From contig CADCXC010000021.1 of the NCBI GenBank assembly GCA_902806595.1, positions 62,001-126,000 on the forward strand: a DNA stretch of 64,000 nt, read 5' to 3'. Origin of the DNA: Pyrenopolyporus hunteri. Lineage: Eukaryota > Ascomycota > Sordariomycetes > Xylariales > Hypoxylaceae. Below are positions 47,402 to 57,987 of this stretch, piece by piece. Made by a program: the position numbers and the translations under genes. Below the pieces are notes generated by a model that saw nothing but the letters and a program-made list of their open reading frames with translations, made no database searches and was not told where the DNA came from. Within the stretch, counting starts at the first letter, position 1; each line of letters starts with the position of its first letter.

Positions 47402-48840
47402 ATGAGCGCCGCGTACAGAAGACTAGCAACCATGGCAGCCTCCCGTACGAGATCGTGGTTCCCTACCACCTCTTCCCCACTAGTAGTCCTCGCCCCAATG
47501 GGCAAGGTCACGAACCCGAGGCTTGCCTCCGAGGTGACTAAGGCCGGGGGGTTGGGTTTCATCCAGGCCGGCCGGGACTTCGACCCAGGGTCGCCGACGC
47601 TAAAGACTCTCGACGCCCAGCTCACGCAGGCACGCGAGCTTCTCGCCTCGGAGACGTCTAAGAACGACGGCGGCCCCTTACCCATCGGCGTGGGAGTCGT
47701 CACGCACATGCCGTCTATGCGACACTTCGGCGAGACGGTTATACCTATCTTACAACGACACAAGCCGGCCGCGATATGGCTCTTCGCACCCCAGCCCGGG
47801 GCACCGGAGACCCACCCGACCGTCATCAAGGAATTGAAGTCCAAGGGTGGCTCGTGGAGCCCCAAGATCATCGTCCAGGTCGGGTCCGTCGTGGCCGCCC
47901 GGGAGGCCGTCAACCACGGGGCCGATATCATCGTGGCGCAGGGCGTCGACGCCGGCGGCCACCAGTGGGCGAGCGGCGCTAGCATCATAAGCTTAGTACC
48001 TGAGGTCGCGGACGTGCTGCGCGACGAATTCCCCGATAAGGAGATCGCGTTGTGGGCCGCGGGCGGCATCGCCGATGGTAGAGGTGTCGCGGCGGCGTTG
48101 GCCCTGGGCGCGGAAGCGGCTGTGCTCGGTACGAGGGTATGCTCGCCGTTCTTGATGTACTTGACTGGCGGAGGGTCTGCGCGTCATAAGAAGCTTGCTA
48201 ACGTTACCGTCTACGTGTGTAGTACATGGTGGCCCTTGAGTCCGACGCGCAGGACTACAAGAGGAAAGCAATCTTAACCACGTCAGACGGAGGCGCCAAC
48301 ACGGTGAAGTAAGTTGGCCCATCGTCCCCCTTCCCCCACTTCCCTCAAATTTCCTCGGTCATTCTTCATGCCCCCTTTTCGAACATGCCGCCATCAAAGC
48401 ATTGCTAGGAAGAAAATAATAACACTCTGCTCTTCGCCCCGCCAAAAGGTCGCAGCTCCACGACCACATCCAGGGCGACAGGAACTGGCCCGATATCTAC
48501 GACGGCCGCGCTATCGTCACGCCCGCGTATCGCGACCATCAAGCCGGCGTCCCTCTCGACGAGAACACCAAGCGCTTCAAGGCCGCCGCGGACGGCGGTG
48601 ACGTGTCTAGATTGGTTACCTGGTCGTAAGTATTCCCCTACCTGCCTACATACCTTACTTGAACCAGTCCACATTGCTCGTGCGAGGGCTCGTCGAAGTG
48701 CGCGTCTCGGCTGACCGATCATCTTCGCTAGTGGCACGGGCGTTGGGCTGATCAGAGAAGAGCTCCCGGCGGCGGAGATCACGAAGAGGGTAAGAGAGGC
48801 CGCGGTGAAGGCTATTTCTGGCTTGCAAGCCTCTATTTGA
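47402..48840 (+). CDS. nitronate monooxygenase (2-nitropropane dioxygenase family)
   Basis: Four exons: 47402-48136, 48223-48308, 48449-48625 and 48732-48840, giving 368 aa. Introns are 86, 140 and 106 bp; donors GTATGC, GTAAGT, GTAAGT; phases 0, 2, 2 close. The FMN-binding TIM barrel opens with LVVLAPMGKVTNPRLASEV and AGGLGFIQAG. GADIIVAQGVDAGGHQ carries the catalytic His (H187). LWAAGGIADGRG and AEAAVLGTR form the phosphate-binding end, continued over the join as YMVALESDAQDYKRKAIL. The C-terminus includes WPDIYDGRAIVTPAY and GTGVGLIREELPAAEI. The enzyme oxidises nitronates such as propionate-3-nitronate, a plant and microbial toxin that blocks succinate dehydrogenase. A second in-frame Met (residue 11) could be the true start. 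The unspliced frame of exon 1 runs on to 48277 with an unrelated tail, a typical mis-annotation. Confidence 0.93.
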
Positions 48841-49376
48841 CGCGTCTAGTGCGTCGCTACGAGGGCCGGGGTGTCCGTATTCCTGGTATTTCTCTTTGTA
48901 GATGGTGCGCCTCTTTCGCTATCCACCCACACTGTTCCGTTCTGCCCTGTTCTGTCCCATTCCGCCCCCCCGGGCCAGTGTGTAGGATGTGGTGTCGGCT
49001 GGATGATCTGATAATAATTCCTCGTAAGTAACTACCTAGGTAGCTGAAGTTCTGACACGATTCGATGAAGAGGTATTGGTGTTTTGCGTTCCCTCGCTTT
49101 TGTGTAAGGCCACACGCTGCTCTCTCTATATAATGGGTTCTAGAAATATAATGACTTATATGGGGACCATCCTGGCCGTTCTACATGCGTACTTAGCTAC
49201 CTGCCTACACGTCGTTCATTCGTTAACCTTTCGAAGCCTTTTTGGGAGGGCTCATGTCAAGGCAGATATTATGACATCCTCGTAAACTCGGTTGTATATG
49301 CGGGTATATTTGGGTATTTACACTCTAATTCATGCTTTGAAACGACACCAACACCTCTCCAAACGCAACCCGACTC
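48841..49376. other. intergenic between convergent NMO and GPI-protein genes
   Basis: About 0.5 kb, presumably 3' UTRs of both genes. One CTACCTAGGTAG word lies at 49031-49043. Nothing else seen. Confidence 0.6.
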
Positions 49377-50331
49377 TTACGCGATAAAGTAGCACACCGA
49401 GCTTAATATCGCGACCGACAGAGCGGCTCTGCTAACGCTACTCCTAGCCGAACCACTCTCCTCGTGCTCCGTCGCCTGATTAGCAACGCTCTCGTAGCTC
49501 GGCTGCGGCTCCTCGTTCGTGTCCTGGGGGCTGCCGGTCCCGACGAAAGCTTCCGTCCCTTTGTACTGCTGACGACCGGGGCTCAAGTCGGCCTGCTGGT
49601 CATCGATCCATTGCAGGCCGCAGACGCGCACTAGCCTGCCTGATTTGTCGTCTCGGTCATTATCATCATCATCATCGTCGTCGTCGTCGTCATCACACTT
49701 CGACACCACGCCGTCCCAGCAGTACAGGTTCGGCGTGAAACCGTAGTACCCGACGTCGCCGACGGCCACGTCCGCGTGGGACACGGTGTAGTTGATGACG
49801 ATTGTCGGGTCGAAGTTGGTCGCGGCGACGGCGCGCCGGTTCGCGCGCTTCTGCACCACCTCGAAGATGTCCTCCCGCAGATCCTCGTCCGCGTCGATGA
49901 ACCGGATTTCCGGGTGCACTACTAGGCCCACTGGAGTATCGGGTTAGACGGCGTTCTGATAATACTTAGGTAGGTATTGTCGGGGGCTCGTGGATATTGA
50001 TGATGGTTTTTTTTTTCATTCATTCTTGCGTGAGAGGCGAAGGGACGAGAGGCTGAGGCTGATTTGAGCGGGGGGTGGACGGAATGGAACTTTACGTACT
50101 GCTGTAGTGATGGAATCCGCAGGTGCCGTTCCTGGCACCGTCCCGGTTGCCTGTCTGGGCGGCGAGTTCCTCCGTGCAGTTTATCCACGAGGAAACGCGT
50201 AAGGTCTGGTTCATCGGGATGTCGAAGCCATCTCTGCCGTGGTCACCGGTGAAGTCGAACTTATCGCAGTCGGCCGCGGCTAGGGGCAGCAGAAGCGCTG
50301 CGATGGAGAAAGCGGGTGTCCAGGACTTCAT
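49377..50331 (-). CDS. predicted GPI-anchored secreted protein
   Basis: Two exons, 50331-50100 and 49930-49377, giving 261 aa. The intron (169 bp) has donor GTACGT and acceptor CCAG; phase 1 closes and creates the Met at the join. The protein starts with a signal peptide (hydrophobic core AALLLPLAAA, cleavage near residue 20). It then has an N-glycosylation-site-bearing Cys-containing ectodomain (NQT, NCT, NGT, NYT sequons). An 11-residue Asp run at about 160 comes from a GTC/ATC trinucleotide microsatellite. The Ser-rich tail ends in a hydrophobic stretch (AALSVAILSSVCYFIA), the pattern of a GPI attachment signal. I do not recognise the family. It is probably a cell-surface or wall protein. 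The intron contains a TTAGGTAGGTA word. The Asp run is a likely site of length polymorphism. Confidence 0.75.
49662..49692 (-). repeat. trinucleotide microsatellite coding for poly-Asp
   Basis: A tandem of ATC then GTC triplets on the plus strand (GAT/GAC on the coding strand) encodes the 11-Asp run of the GPI-anchored protein. Confidence 0.85.
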
Positions 50332-53300
50332 TTTACAGTATTTCTTGAAGGTAAAGTTCTCGAGAGGTAGGGGTTGCTTGTTGGTTCAAGCACCACAAGT
50401 GTATAGCTGGCGAGCGACAACATCGTGTGATACATATATATTGTATGTACCTATATATATTAGTGAATACTCGGTGCTGTAAATCCATCGTGGACCTTGA
50501 CAACTGACGTCGGTGGTCATAGCTACGCCGATCACACCTGAAGCGAGGCATGATCCCGGATTATACAGCGCTCCTTAGCTAGCTGATCCTCGGGCTGTGC
50601 CTCTCGCGACCTTCTTGGCAACCAGGCTTAGCTAAACATAAAATCCGACGACCAATGGCACGATATAGTATTTCGGCCTTTACACTATATACGTAGGGCT
50701 GGCGAATTGGCCCTGATCCACAAACCCCGGCAATGGGGCCGTGTTTACAGAAATAGCTATCGCCTTTTCCCTATGAAGAGATCCCGGTGCCGTCGGCTCG
50801 GTAGCTCGCAGGGCGTAAGACTTTTAGAGGTGCAATCGAAGTGGAACGCGGAGTTCTATACCTCATTGTAGCGCTTCACCCCTGATCGTCGCTCAAGGTG
50901 GGACGTGATGGTATACCTTATAAATGGTACGTCTAATAGAGACGGACGCTCACCGCCCAGATCGACGCATACCAAGTATACAGAGATAAATATATTTGTC
51001 ATGATAATCCCGTAGATGTGTGGCTGTTACCGAAGATATTGCGGTGCGGGAACCGCCTGCTTTCGATCATACGATACGGAGGCTATTTACCTTGACAAGT
51101 TTAACTTAAGTAAACAAACAGGGTTACTTACCTCCGAGAGCACGCTATATATTGAGCATCTCCATTTATATATTGGGCGTATGTATGGGTGCTATCGTAG
51201 CCAGTTTGAATGGAGCGATTCATATTCCTTGTGCGGGTTGCCTAGCGTCCGTTTAACTTGCCTCGGTTCATACGATCATGGAGGAAATAACAAAAAGGGT
51301 ATACCTCCGGCTAAGGTACTCGTACAAATATGGATGCGCCTGTCTGCCTCCCTAGCCACAGAGCGTAAAACGCCATGCTACAGACCCAATTCTAGGACCC
51401 AATAATCTGTAACTCGTGAGCCGAATAGGAGTGACCGCTCGCGCGTGTCTACGTGGCTTGCAACCTCGAGACTTCATCGATATATAGTCTCATGGTCCGC
51501 TCCTGGCCCGACTTATCTCGTGTGGGTGTGTAACTGATAGCCCCTGGATCAACTCGAAGACGGGCGAATCTGCTGACATGTTAAGGGACGTTAACAGCGT
51601 CTGGCGGGCGCGACGGTTTCGTGGCCGATTATATCTCCATTGCATACTTCCCAGATATGCTTACACCGAGGCGGCCGATATTCGAGAGCACGTGGTTTGG
51701 GAGGTGATATAAATTAGCAGTGATGCATATTCTAATGAATGCTTACGCAACCTTGTCCCTTCGATGTATGGGATGTTTGCGTTGGGCAATAATAACCCGA
51801 GCTCTTCATCTATGGGATGTTCTAGCCGACCCTTTAGCTACGCCTAGAGTATCACTCTGAACGTCAAGTAAAGTTCTTTTTTTCAAGTAGGCGTAATTTG
51901 AACATAGAAATGCCCCTTTTAACCCGGGCCGACCGACGATAAGTTGCTGGCGAGAGTTAGCCTCGATATAGCGGCATCAAATTGTTGTGTAGAACTCAAG
52001 TCACTCTGAAGGTGACGTGTATGGCCGAACCGCGTCGCTTCTCTCTGATAGCGTATGCCTCGCCTGATAGAAGATACGGCCACGTCTATCTTCTCATCTG
52101 TCCTTCTGACACCTGTAAGGTAGTAAGCCTGGCCCAGATATCCCTTCAGCCAGCCGGAAGCAAAACACGTCGGCGTCGGAGTCGAGCTCGCTTTCGCGTC
52201 AGGTAGGACGCAATTTCTATGGGCGCGCTTGGCTTACTATTGAAGTAAGGGAACTTGATTACAGGCAAAGTTGCTCTGTTAGCTAGCTGCCCTTGTCTGA
52301 TGGCCGGCAAAGGAAGCAATGCTTGGGCATCAGAAGTTGGTGTCTTGGGTGGAAGCTAGCCAGGTTCCTCATGGTTATTCGGCGGCGTGGGAGACATCGG
52401 CGCGAGCAGAATGATACCATCCTGACTATTCAGGTCTAGGAGGTAAGGGGATTGTGGAATCATAGGACAACGCGGTTCAAGTCTGCCACGAAGATGCTTC
52501 CCTATTTCGAAGCCGGCATATGAGATAAGAAATAGTTGGCAGCCTTAGGCAGTAGGCAGGTAGGTGCTCTTGGAATCGTGTCAAGAAAAGGCCCACCCGT
52601 GCCTGATGCACAGAGGGTGAATATCTGTTGTACGACAGAACGGGTCGTGGCAGAGGAGCATTGAAGTTGAAGAACAAGGGCCTTGAGGGTTGGCCGAGAA
52701 TTGACGCTATTGGTCAGAGGGGAGCGATATTGTCCAACAGGAGGGCTGAGCTGGCACACGGCAAGAAAAATGTGACCGGGGGGCCCGATACAATTGAAAG
52801 CGGTTGCACAAGCAAGCATTCCGTTGGGCATCAACGCTAGATTGACGATCGGGGAGCGTGGGGGAATGAGGCGATCCGGATCTCGTCGATCGAGCGGTTG
52901 CACTCACCTAGGATTCTTCGCGTTCGGGCCGGCTCCCCTATTTTTGAAAGCACGATCGTGGGAATGAGCATTGTAGGTGGTACCTAGGTAGGTAGGTAGG
53001 TAAAGATTCATGAGGATAATATCGTTAATAATCATCGTCCACTATGCCAATGATACCAATTACGCCAATTCAGACCGGAACTCCGTCCGTGCCTCGTACA
53101 ACGCCTTCTCCTGCATTATGCAAACGTAAACAAACCCGGCTACGAACACCATTACCTGCTGTATGTGACGAGAGCCCACCGATTCCGTTGTTGGTCCCTG
53201 TGCAAGCCGTTCCGTAGCTGTGCGACAATGTTCCTATGGACTAGGTAATGTTCCGTCGCGCCGTCTTTCTGCAATCTCCGTAGGATGTCGTTGCCCGTCA

Positions 53301-53369
53301 TTAATATTGCTTTTCCCCAAACCGCATAACATCGTAAAATATGTCTGAAACTGGAATAGGCGACACCTG
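50332..53369. other. 3-kb interval without a recognisable gene
   Basis: Candidate frames 51016-51405 (plus, 129 codons) and 52502-52903 (minus, 133 codons) show no signal peptide, motif or family that I recognise; the second has an overlapping frame on the same strand. A CCTAGGTAGGTAGGTAGGTA run lies at 52983-53002. Either could be an orphan gene, but the sequence alone does not support one. Confidence 0.5.
52979..53002. repeat. GGTACCTAGGTAGGTAGGTA word
   Basis: A palindromic GGTACC-CCTAGG core followed by four GGTA units. Same family as the copies near 21790 and 38430. Confidence 0.65.
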
Positions 53370-53792
53370 TCATGTAGGTGGTGGGGGATCGCCGCCGCCA
53401 CCAGCGCCAGCAGCTTCCGAGTTCTTAGAAGCCGACGACTTGCGGCGGCGGTGTTTCCTGCGTGTGACTCGGATTGATCTTCCATACATGTATAGGAAGG
53501 CGAAGAAGCCGGCTAGGAAAACGGCTAGAAGGACACCGACGACCACACCAATCGTAGTGTTTACGTTGCCTCCCCCCGAGCGCTTCCGGAGGCCGGGCGC
53601 CTGACTAAACGTAGCCGCGAAAGCGTCGAGGTTGTGCGCAAGGAGCCGGCGTCCTTGGCTCGAGAGTGAGTTGAGAAAGGGGAGAGTGTGATATCTGATG
53701 AATTTATGTGCAGATGCGAGGCCCACCCCGAGTCTTGCGGCCGGAGCCACGGAGGCATCGGGATTGGGGGAGTTCGTCTGGGGTATAAACAT
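53370..53792 (-). CDS. small single-span membrane protein, uncharacterised
   Basis: A single open frame of 140 aa from the first ATG (53792); the frame extends three codons upstream to a TTG only. Residues about 1-75 show no domain. One strong transmembrane segment follows (VNTTIGVVVGVLLAVFLAGF and onward), then a very basic stretch (RVTRRKHRRRKSS) and a Gly/Pro-rich tail. The arrangement 'TTIGVVVGVLL...FLY-Y-RSIR-TRRK-RRRKSS' resembles short uncharacterised membrane proteins that I have seen repeatedly in filamentous ascomycetes; their function is unknown. The basic patch right after the span predicts a cytosolic C-terminus. The N-terminal part may be wrong: an upstream exon spliced in near 53780 (a CCCCAG lies there) would replace it. 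Moderate confidence that this is a real gene, low confidence in its start. Confidence 0.5.
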   Translation of the reverse strand: MFIPQTNSPNPDASVAPAARLGVGLASAHKFIRYHTLPFLNSLSSQGRRLLAHNLDAFAATFSQAPGLRKRSGGGNVNTTIGVVVGVLLAVFLAGFFAFLYMYGRSIRVTRRKHRRRKSSASKNSEAAGAGGGGDPPPPT

Positions 53793-55879
53793 CTGAGGCA
53801 ACCTGCGCGCCGGCCAAGCGGGAACTTATGAATGACTTTGTCGCAGCATGGCGCGCCATAGGCGCAGTGAATGTAAAGAAGCGAAGCAAAGGAGACAGGT
53901 ACGGAGGGAGAAGCCTACCAAAGAGAAGGTCGGGCAACGAGAGCGATTTTATTCTCTGCAGCCTACTCCAACCCGCGGAGCGCTCCAGGGTCGCAGCGTG
54001 TAACTAGCGATCACTTGCGGCAAGGTGTCTCGCGTGGGCCGACGGCCACTCGCTCGAGACTTACTTTACCTAGACGTACAGCCGGAACAACTGACGACGA
54101 TGGCGGGGTCGTTGATGAAGGCTGGGCGGCATCTTATTCGCCTCGCTATTCGGCCGCAGCCAACGATGATGGACCTGGGGACGTAGTACCTACGGCGTAG
54201 ACGGGGAATTTCTGATAGGATCAATATATGCGGACTTAAAGCAACAGGACGATGTAAAGGATATAATTCGTCCGCGACGTCCCCATTGAGCTGGCAAACT
54301 GTACGTTCCCGTCCGTAGAGGCAGTTGCCTCGGCGGCTACCAGGGGTTGCCCATAGGAGTAAGATATGACGGTATGCAGACGCCGAAGCGAAGCAGATCT
54401 CCTGTCGGCAGGAAGCCCTGGCCTGGTACGCGGAATATTCGGCAGAGTAGTTCGAGGGATGGATAGGATAGGTAGGTAGTTAACGACCGAGAGCGTGCAA
54501 GCATGGAAAGCCTACATGTAGGTACATGCAGATAGCAGAACGAGCATTCTCCGGATAAAATATGCGAAGGCTGACTGGCTGCCGCTGGGGCTGCGAGGAA
54601 GATTCCACGGAACATTTGGACGTGTCTGGCATTTCAGGATGTCATAGCACATCTCGCACAGGCTTCACTCCACGTCGAGACCTACCCTAGACCGGAGGGA
54701 AGAGGGAAGAGGGAAGCGGGAAGCTAGAAGCTGGGGCCTGGAGCCTGAAGGCCGGGATTGCCTATGGTTAAAGGACGGAAGTTAGACGACGAAAGCTTGC
54801 CGGTCCCAGAAACAGAGGTTTTGCTTTTGCGGTGATTCGTTGCATGTCGGAAGAGGATTGGATTACAATTGACGATGCTGCAGCCTCCTCCTGCCCCCCT
54901 CTTCAGGTCAGATTGGAGTTGTCTCCCGCATGCAGAGGGCATGGGTTAGCCGCCAGCTCACCCCTCGACCAATTGACCATTGTGCGTTGAGGAAAAGGAT
55001 TGAGAGTGGGAGGGAAAGGAACGAGAGTTGTTGTTGTAGAAGAAGAATGAGGCGAGCGTTCCACCCACGGAATCGAATCCTAAGAACCTACCCACCTACG
55101 TACCTAGGTACCTACCTAGGTAAGTAGCGGGGTCATGCGATAATTCTATATACATGTATTGTATCGCATTAGTGAGAATTATCGTAAGGGTGTTTGGCGA
55201 AAAGCCCCTTTATACTAGCTCCGTCGTGTCTGTTTCGTACTAACCGGTATACACTAACGTACCTAGGTACCTATATGTAGGTAGGTAGGTACTTATAGCA
55301 ACCTTAAATATAGGTGGAGGTATTGCACATGCAGGTTGGCTGCGTATGCAATAGTGTGAGTGAGGGTTCTCTGACCCGTTCTCTCCATAAGCGTCCATTT
55401 TAGAAGTTAGAAGGACAAAAGTCTACTCACCTCTTCCTCCATTACTCAGGGGTAAAAAGGCCACATACGTAAATACATACATCTTCCCCTATCTAAACGC
55501 CGAAAATGCGAACAACGATGCGTGGCGGTGTTTGTGGCGCATATAATCTTAAGGGAGACTGGATCCGAGAAAAAAAAAAGGAAAAAAAAAAAAAAACCCC
55601 CATTCTCACCGAACTCACCCGGCTGATAAGACAATAAACAGCTTCGGTCTTAATTGTCTTCGTGTAATCTATCTCGAAGGATTGATATGTTGATCTGACC
55701 TCAGCCATTCTCTTCCCTCCTTTCCCTTTTCTCTTTTCTATGTATTCCTTGTAATATTTACATACTGCTCCATCCATCCATTACCCCTTTTATCGGCCCC
55801 CGTATGATTGGTAACTTACCCAGTCTCGCTAGACTAAGCCGACCTCGGTGCCGTTCTCACGGTAGCGGAACAGCCCGCA
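53793..55879. other. intergenic, small membrane protein to BCS1-like gene
   Basis: About 2.1 kb with no supported gene. It contains a GGGAAGAG tandem at about 54698-54722, clusters of CCTAGGTACC words at 55088-55122 and 55257-55293, and poly-A tracts at 55570-55596. The final 250 bp before the BCS1-like ATG are pyrimidine-rich in part. Confidence 0.55.
55088..55293. repeat. two CCTAGGTACCTACCTAGG clusters
   Basis: The first copy (about 55088-55122) is a near-perfect inverted repeat made of ACCTA and TAGGT words; the second (about 55257-55293) has the same composition. About 135 bp of unrelated sequence lies between them. Confidence 0.65.
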
Positions 55880-57400
55880 ATGCGGCCCTTTGACCTTGGG
55901 GTTACAGCGAGCCACAGTTTACTTGACCCGTCAGTGCATGTCCTCGATTTTCTCAGGGAGATCATTGGCCGCTGGGTATCCGGCCTCGATGTCACGCGCT
56001 TGGGGTCCCTGGCCGCGTGCGTCGGCGCCGCCCCCGCAGCCTGGCGATTGTTGAGGACCGCTTGGCGCGAAATGTATGGCTGGGTCCGACAGTTCTTCGT
56101 CTCCTCCGTCACGATACCCGGCCGGGACCCGCTGAACAGGCACGTAACGAATTGGATCTTGGCCAACGTTGTCCAGTTTCGAAGCATGCGGTCTTTTACA
56201 GCCCGCACGCAGATTCAACCCGGTGCTGTCGCGGACCGAGCCGCCTTACTGAAAAAGACCCGCCGTAACGTCCAGTACCTACCTCACTTCGAGACGGTGT
56301 GGTTCTGGCACCAAGGTAACTTATTCGTGGCTCGCCGGTCGCTCGAAAGCTTCAATGCGTCCATGGCTGATTCTACATATGACGGCATCGGGGGAGAAGA
56401 GCTGACCCTTGGCTGCCTTGGACGATCAACGGAGCCTATAAGAAGGTTAATTCAGAGCTGTCAAGAGTATGCGGATAAGCAGGCGCAATACTTCGTCATT
56501 ATCTATTCCCGTGATCGATATGGGATGTCCTGGCAGCCAAAGTCTCGCAAGCCGATCCGCCGGCTCGAGACCGTCCACTTCGACGAAGTCCTCAAACAGG
56601 AGCTGCTTACGGACATCAGGAAGTATCTCGATCCTAGCACCAAGAGGCTGTACCAGAGCCGCAGTATGCCCTACCGTAGAGGATACTTGTTCTACGGACC
56701 CCCTGGCACGGGAAAGTCGTCTCTATCAACGGCCTTGGCCGGCGAGTTTGGCCTCGACCTATATGAAGTCAAGATTCCGAGCGTAGCAACCGACCAGGAC
56801 TTGGAGCAGATGTTTCAGGAGGTACCGCCACAGTGTATTGTGCTTCTAGAGGACGTAGACGCCATCTGGGTAAAGCGCGAGTTGGCGAGTCGTGAGTCGC
56901 ACAACGAGGCCGTATCGAATTGTACACTTTCCGGCTTGCTAAATGTCCTGGACGGCGTCGGATCTCCGGAAGGGCGGATCGTCATCATGACGACTAATAA
57001 ACCCGAACGACTCGACAGTGCTCTAGTGCGCCCCGGCCGTGTAGATATGAAAATCATGCTTGGCAATATCAGCCAAAGGTCAGCCGAGCAGATGTTCCTT
57101 CGCATGTTTGCCCCAGACATTGATAGCTTTCCACCGAAACCTTTGGGGAAGAGAATTGGTGGAGTAAGCCAAGATCTAGAGGGCCAGACAGATCACGAGC
57201 GACTACGGAGGCTTGCTTCGGATTTCTCGGCGAGGGTTCCAGAAGACACGTTTACCCCTTCGCAATTGCAGGGCTTTTTCCAGTTACACTTGGACGATCC
57301 CGCCGAGGCCGCCTCAAGTATCTCGGCGTGGGTGGAGAAGGAACTATCAGTTGCATCTTCAGACGACGATATCGAAATCGTAGGCAACGGGAAGACCTGA
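55880..57400 (+). CDS. BCS1-like AAA ATPase
   Basis: Single exon, 506 aa. A BCS1_N region covers about 40-235 (including FFVSSVTIPGRDPLNRHVTNW and the WFWHQGNLFVARRS segment). The AAA module follows: Walker A GPPGTGKS at 273-280, Walker B VLLEDVDAIW at about 321-330, sensor MTTNKPERLD at about 370 and arginine-finger region RPGRVDM at about 384. The family founder Bcs1 sits in the inner mitochondrial membrane and translocates the folded Rieske protein into complex III. Filamentous fungi also carry several divergent paralogues. This one has a weakly hydrophobic N-terminal segment (about 41-60, Ala-rich) and a short acidic tail, so it may be such a paralogue rather than the respiratory Bcs1. 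It lacks introns, unlike most neighbours. Mitochondrial location is inferred from family only. Confidence 0.88.
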   Translation: MRPFDLGVTASHSLLDPSVHVLDFLREIIGRWVSGLDVTRLGSLAACVGAAPAAWRLLRTAWREMYGWVRQFFVSSVTIPGRDPLNRHVTNWILANVVQFRSMRSFTARTQIQPGAVADRAALLKKTRRNVQYLPHFETVWFWHQGNLFVARRSLESFNASMADSTYDGIGGEELTLGCLGRSTEPIRRLIQSCQEYADKQAQYFVIIYSRDRYGMSWQPKSRKPIRRLETVHFDEVLKQELLTDIRKYLDPSTKRLYQSRSMPYRRGYLFYGPPGTGKSSLSTALAGEFGLDLYEVKIPSVATDQDLEQMFQEVPPQCIVLLEDVDAIWVKRELASRESHNEAVSNCTLSGLLNVLDGVGSPEGRIVIMTTNKPERLDSALVRPGRVDMKIMLGNISQRSAEQMFLRMFAPDIDSFPPKPLGKRIGGVSQDLEGQTDHERLRRLASDFSARVPEDTFTPSQLQGFFQLHLDDPAEAASSISAWVEKELSVASSDDDIEIVGNGKT

Positions 57401-57987
57401 TCCAGTATACTCCAAATGTAGGTCTAACATAGGCATTGGTGAGGTAACTATGCCGTTACAGCATATTCCAGCATTTATATTTCGGAGTTAGACGGGCTAG
57501 ATGGAGTTCAGGAGATAATCAGATTGTTGTTTACCTATGTATCAAATGGGTCACCCGGCGTCGGCGCTTAGTGACGGGTTTGAAAGGTTTTTTTTTTTTT
57601 TTTTCCATATTAATAGACAATATAAATAGATGTAGGGGCGCTCCTCACTACGCCCCATCTGTATTTTAGGGTATTATGGCTCTGGGGTTTTATACAGGGT
57701 CTCAGGGGGTGGTGTACACCTTGAGTATATCTCTTACGGTAGAACTAAAGATTATATGGTACGGCACAGACTTTTATTTTCTTCATAAGAATGTGAGATC
57801 GTTGAATAGGCAGCTTACCACTTAGATTAGCCACTAGGAACCTAGGTAATGCCGCGATATGTGATTCATGAATTGGGCGCAAATTCGCGATAAGGGGTTA
57901 TCATATATCGATTCCATGAGCCGTCGCTGTCTCAAACTTAAAACGGGAGAGTTCTAATTATTTGAACTACCTACGTTGAGCTTTTAT
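57401..57987. other. intergenic between convergent BCS1-like and SDR genes
   Basis: About 590 bp, AT-leaning, with a 16-bp or so T run near 57588-57604. Probably two 3' UTRs. One CCTAGGTAA word near 57841. Confidence 0.6.

Noticed and set aside
47368..48069. 233-codon minus-strand ORF opposite nitronate monooxygenase
   Set aside because: Antisense shadow of exon 1; the NMO motifs are all on the plus strand.
52502..52903. 133-codon minus-strand ORF
   Set aside because: No signal peptide, domain or family resemblance, and another same-strand frame overlaps; kept only as a remark in the intergenic entry.
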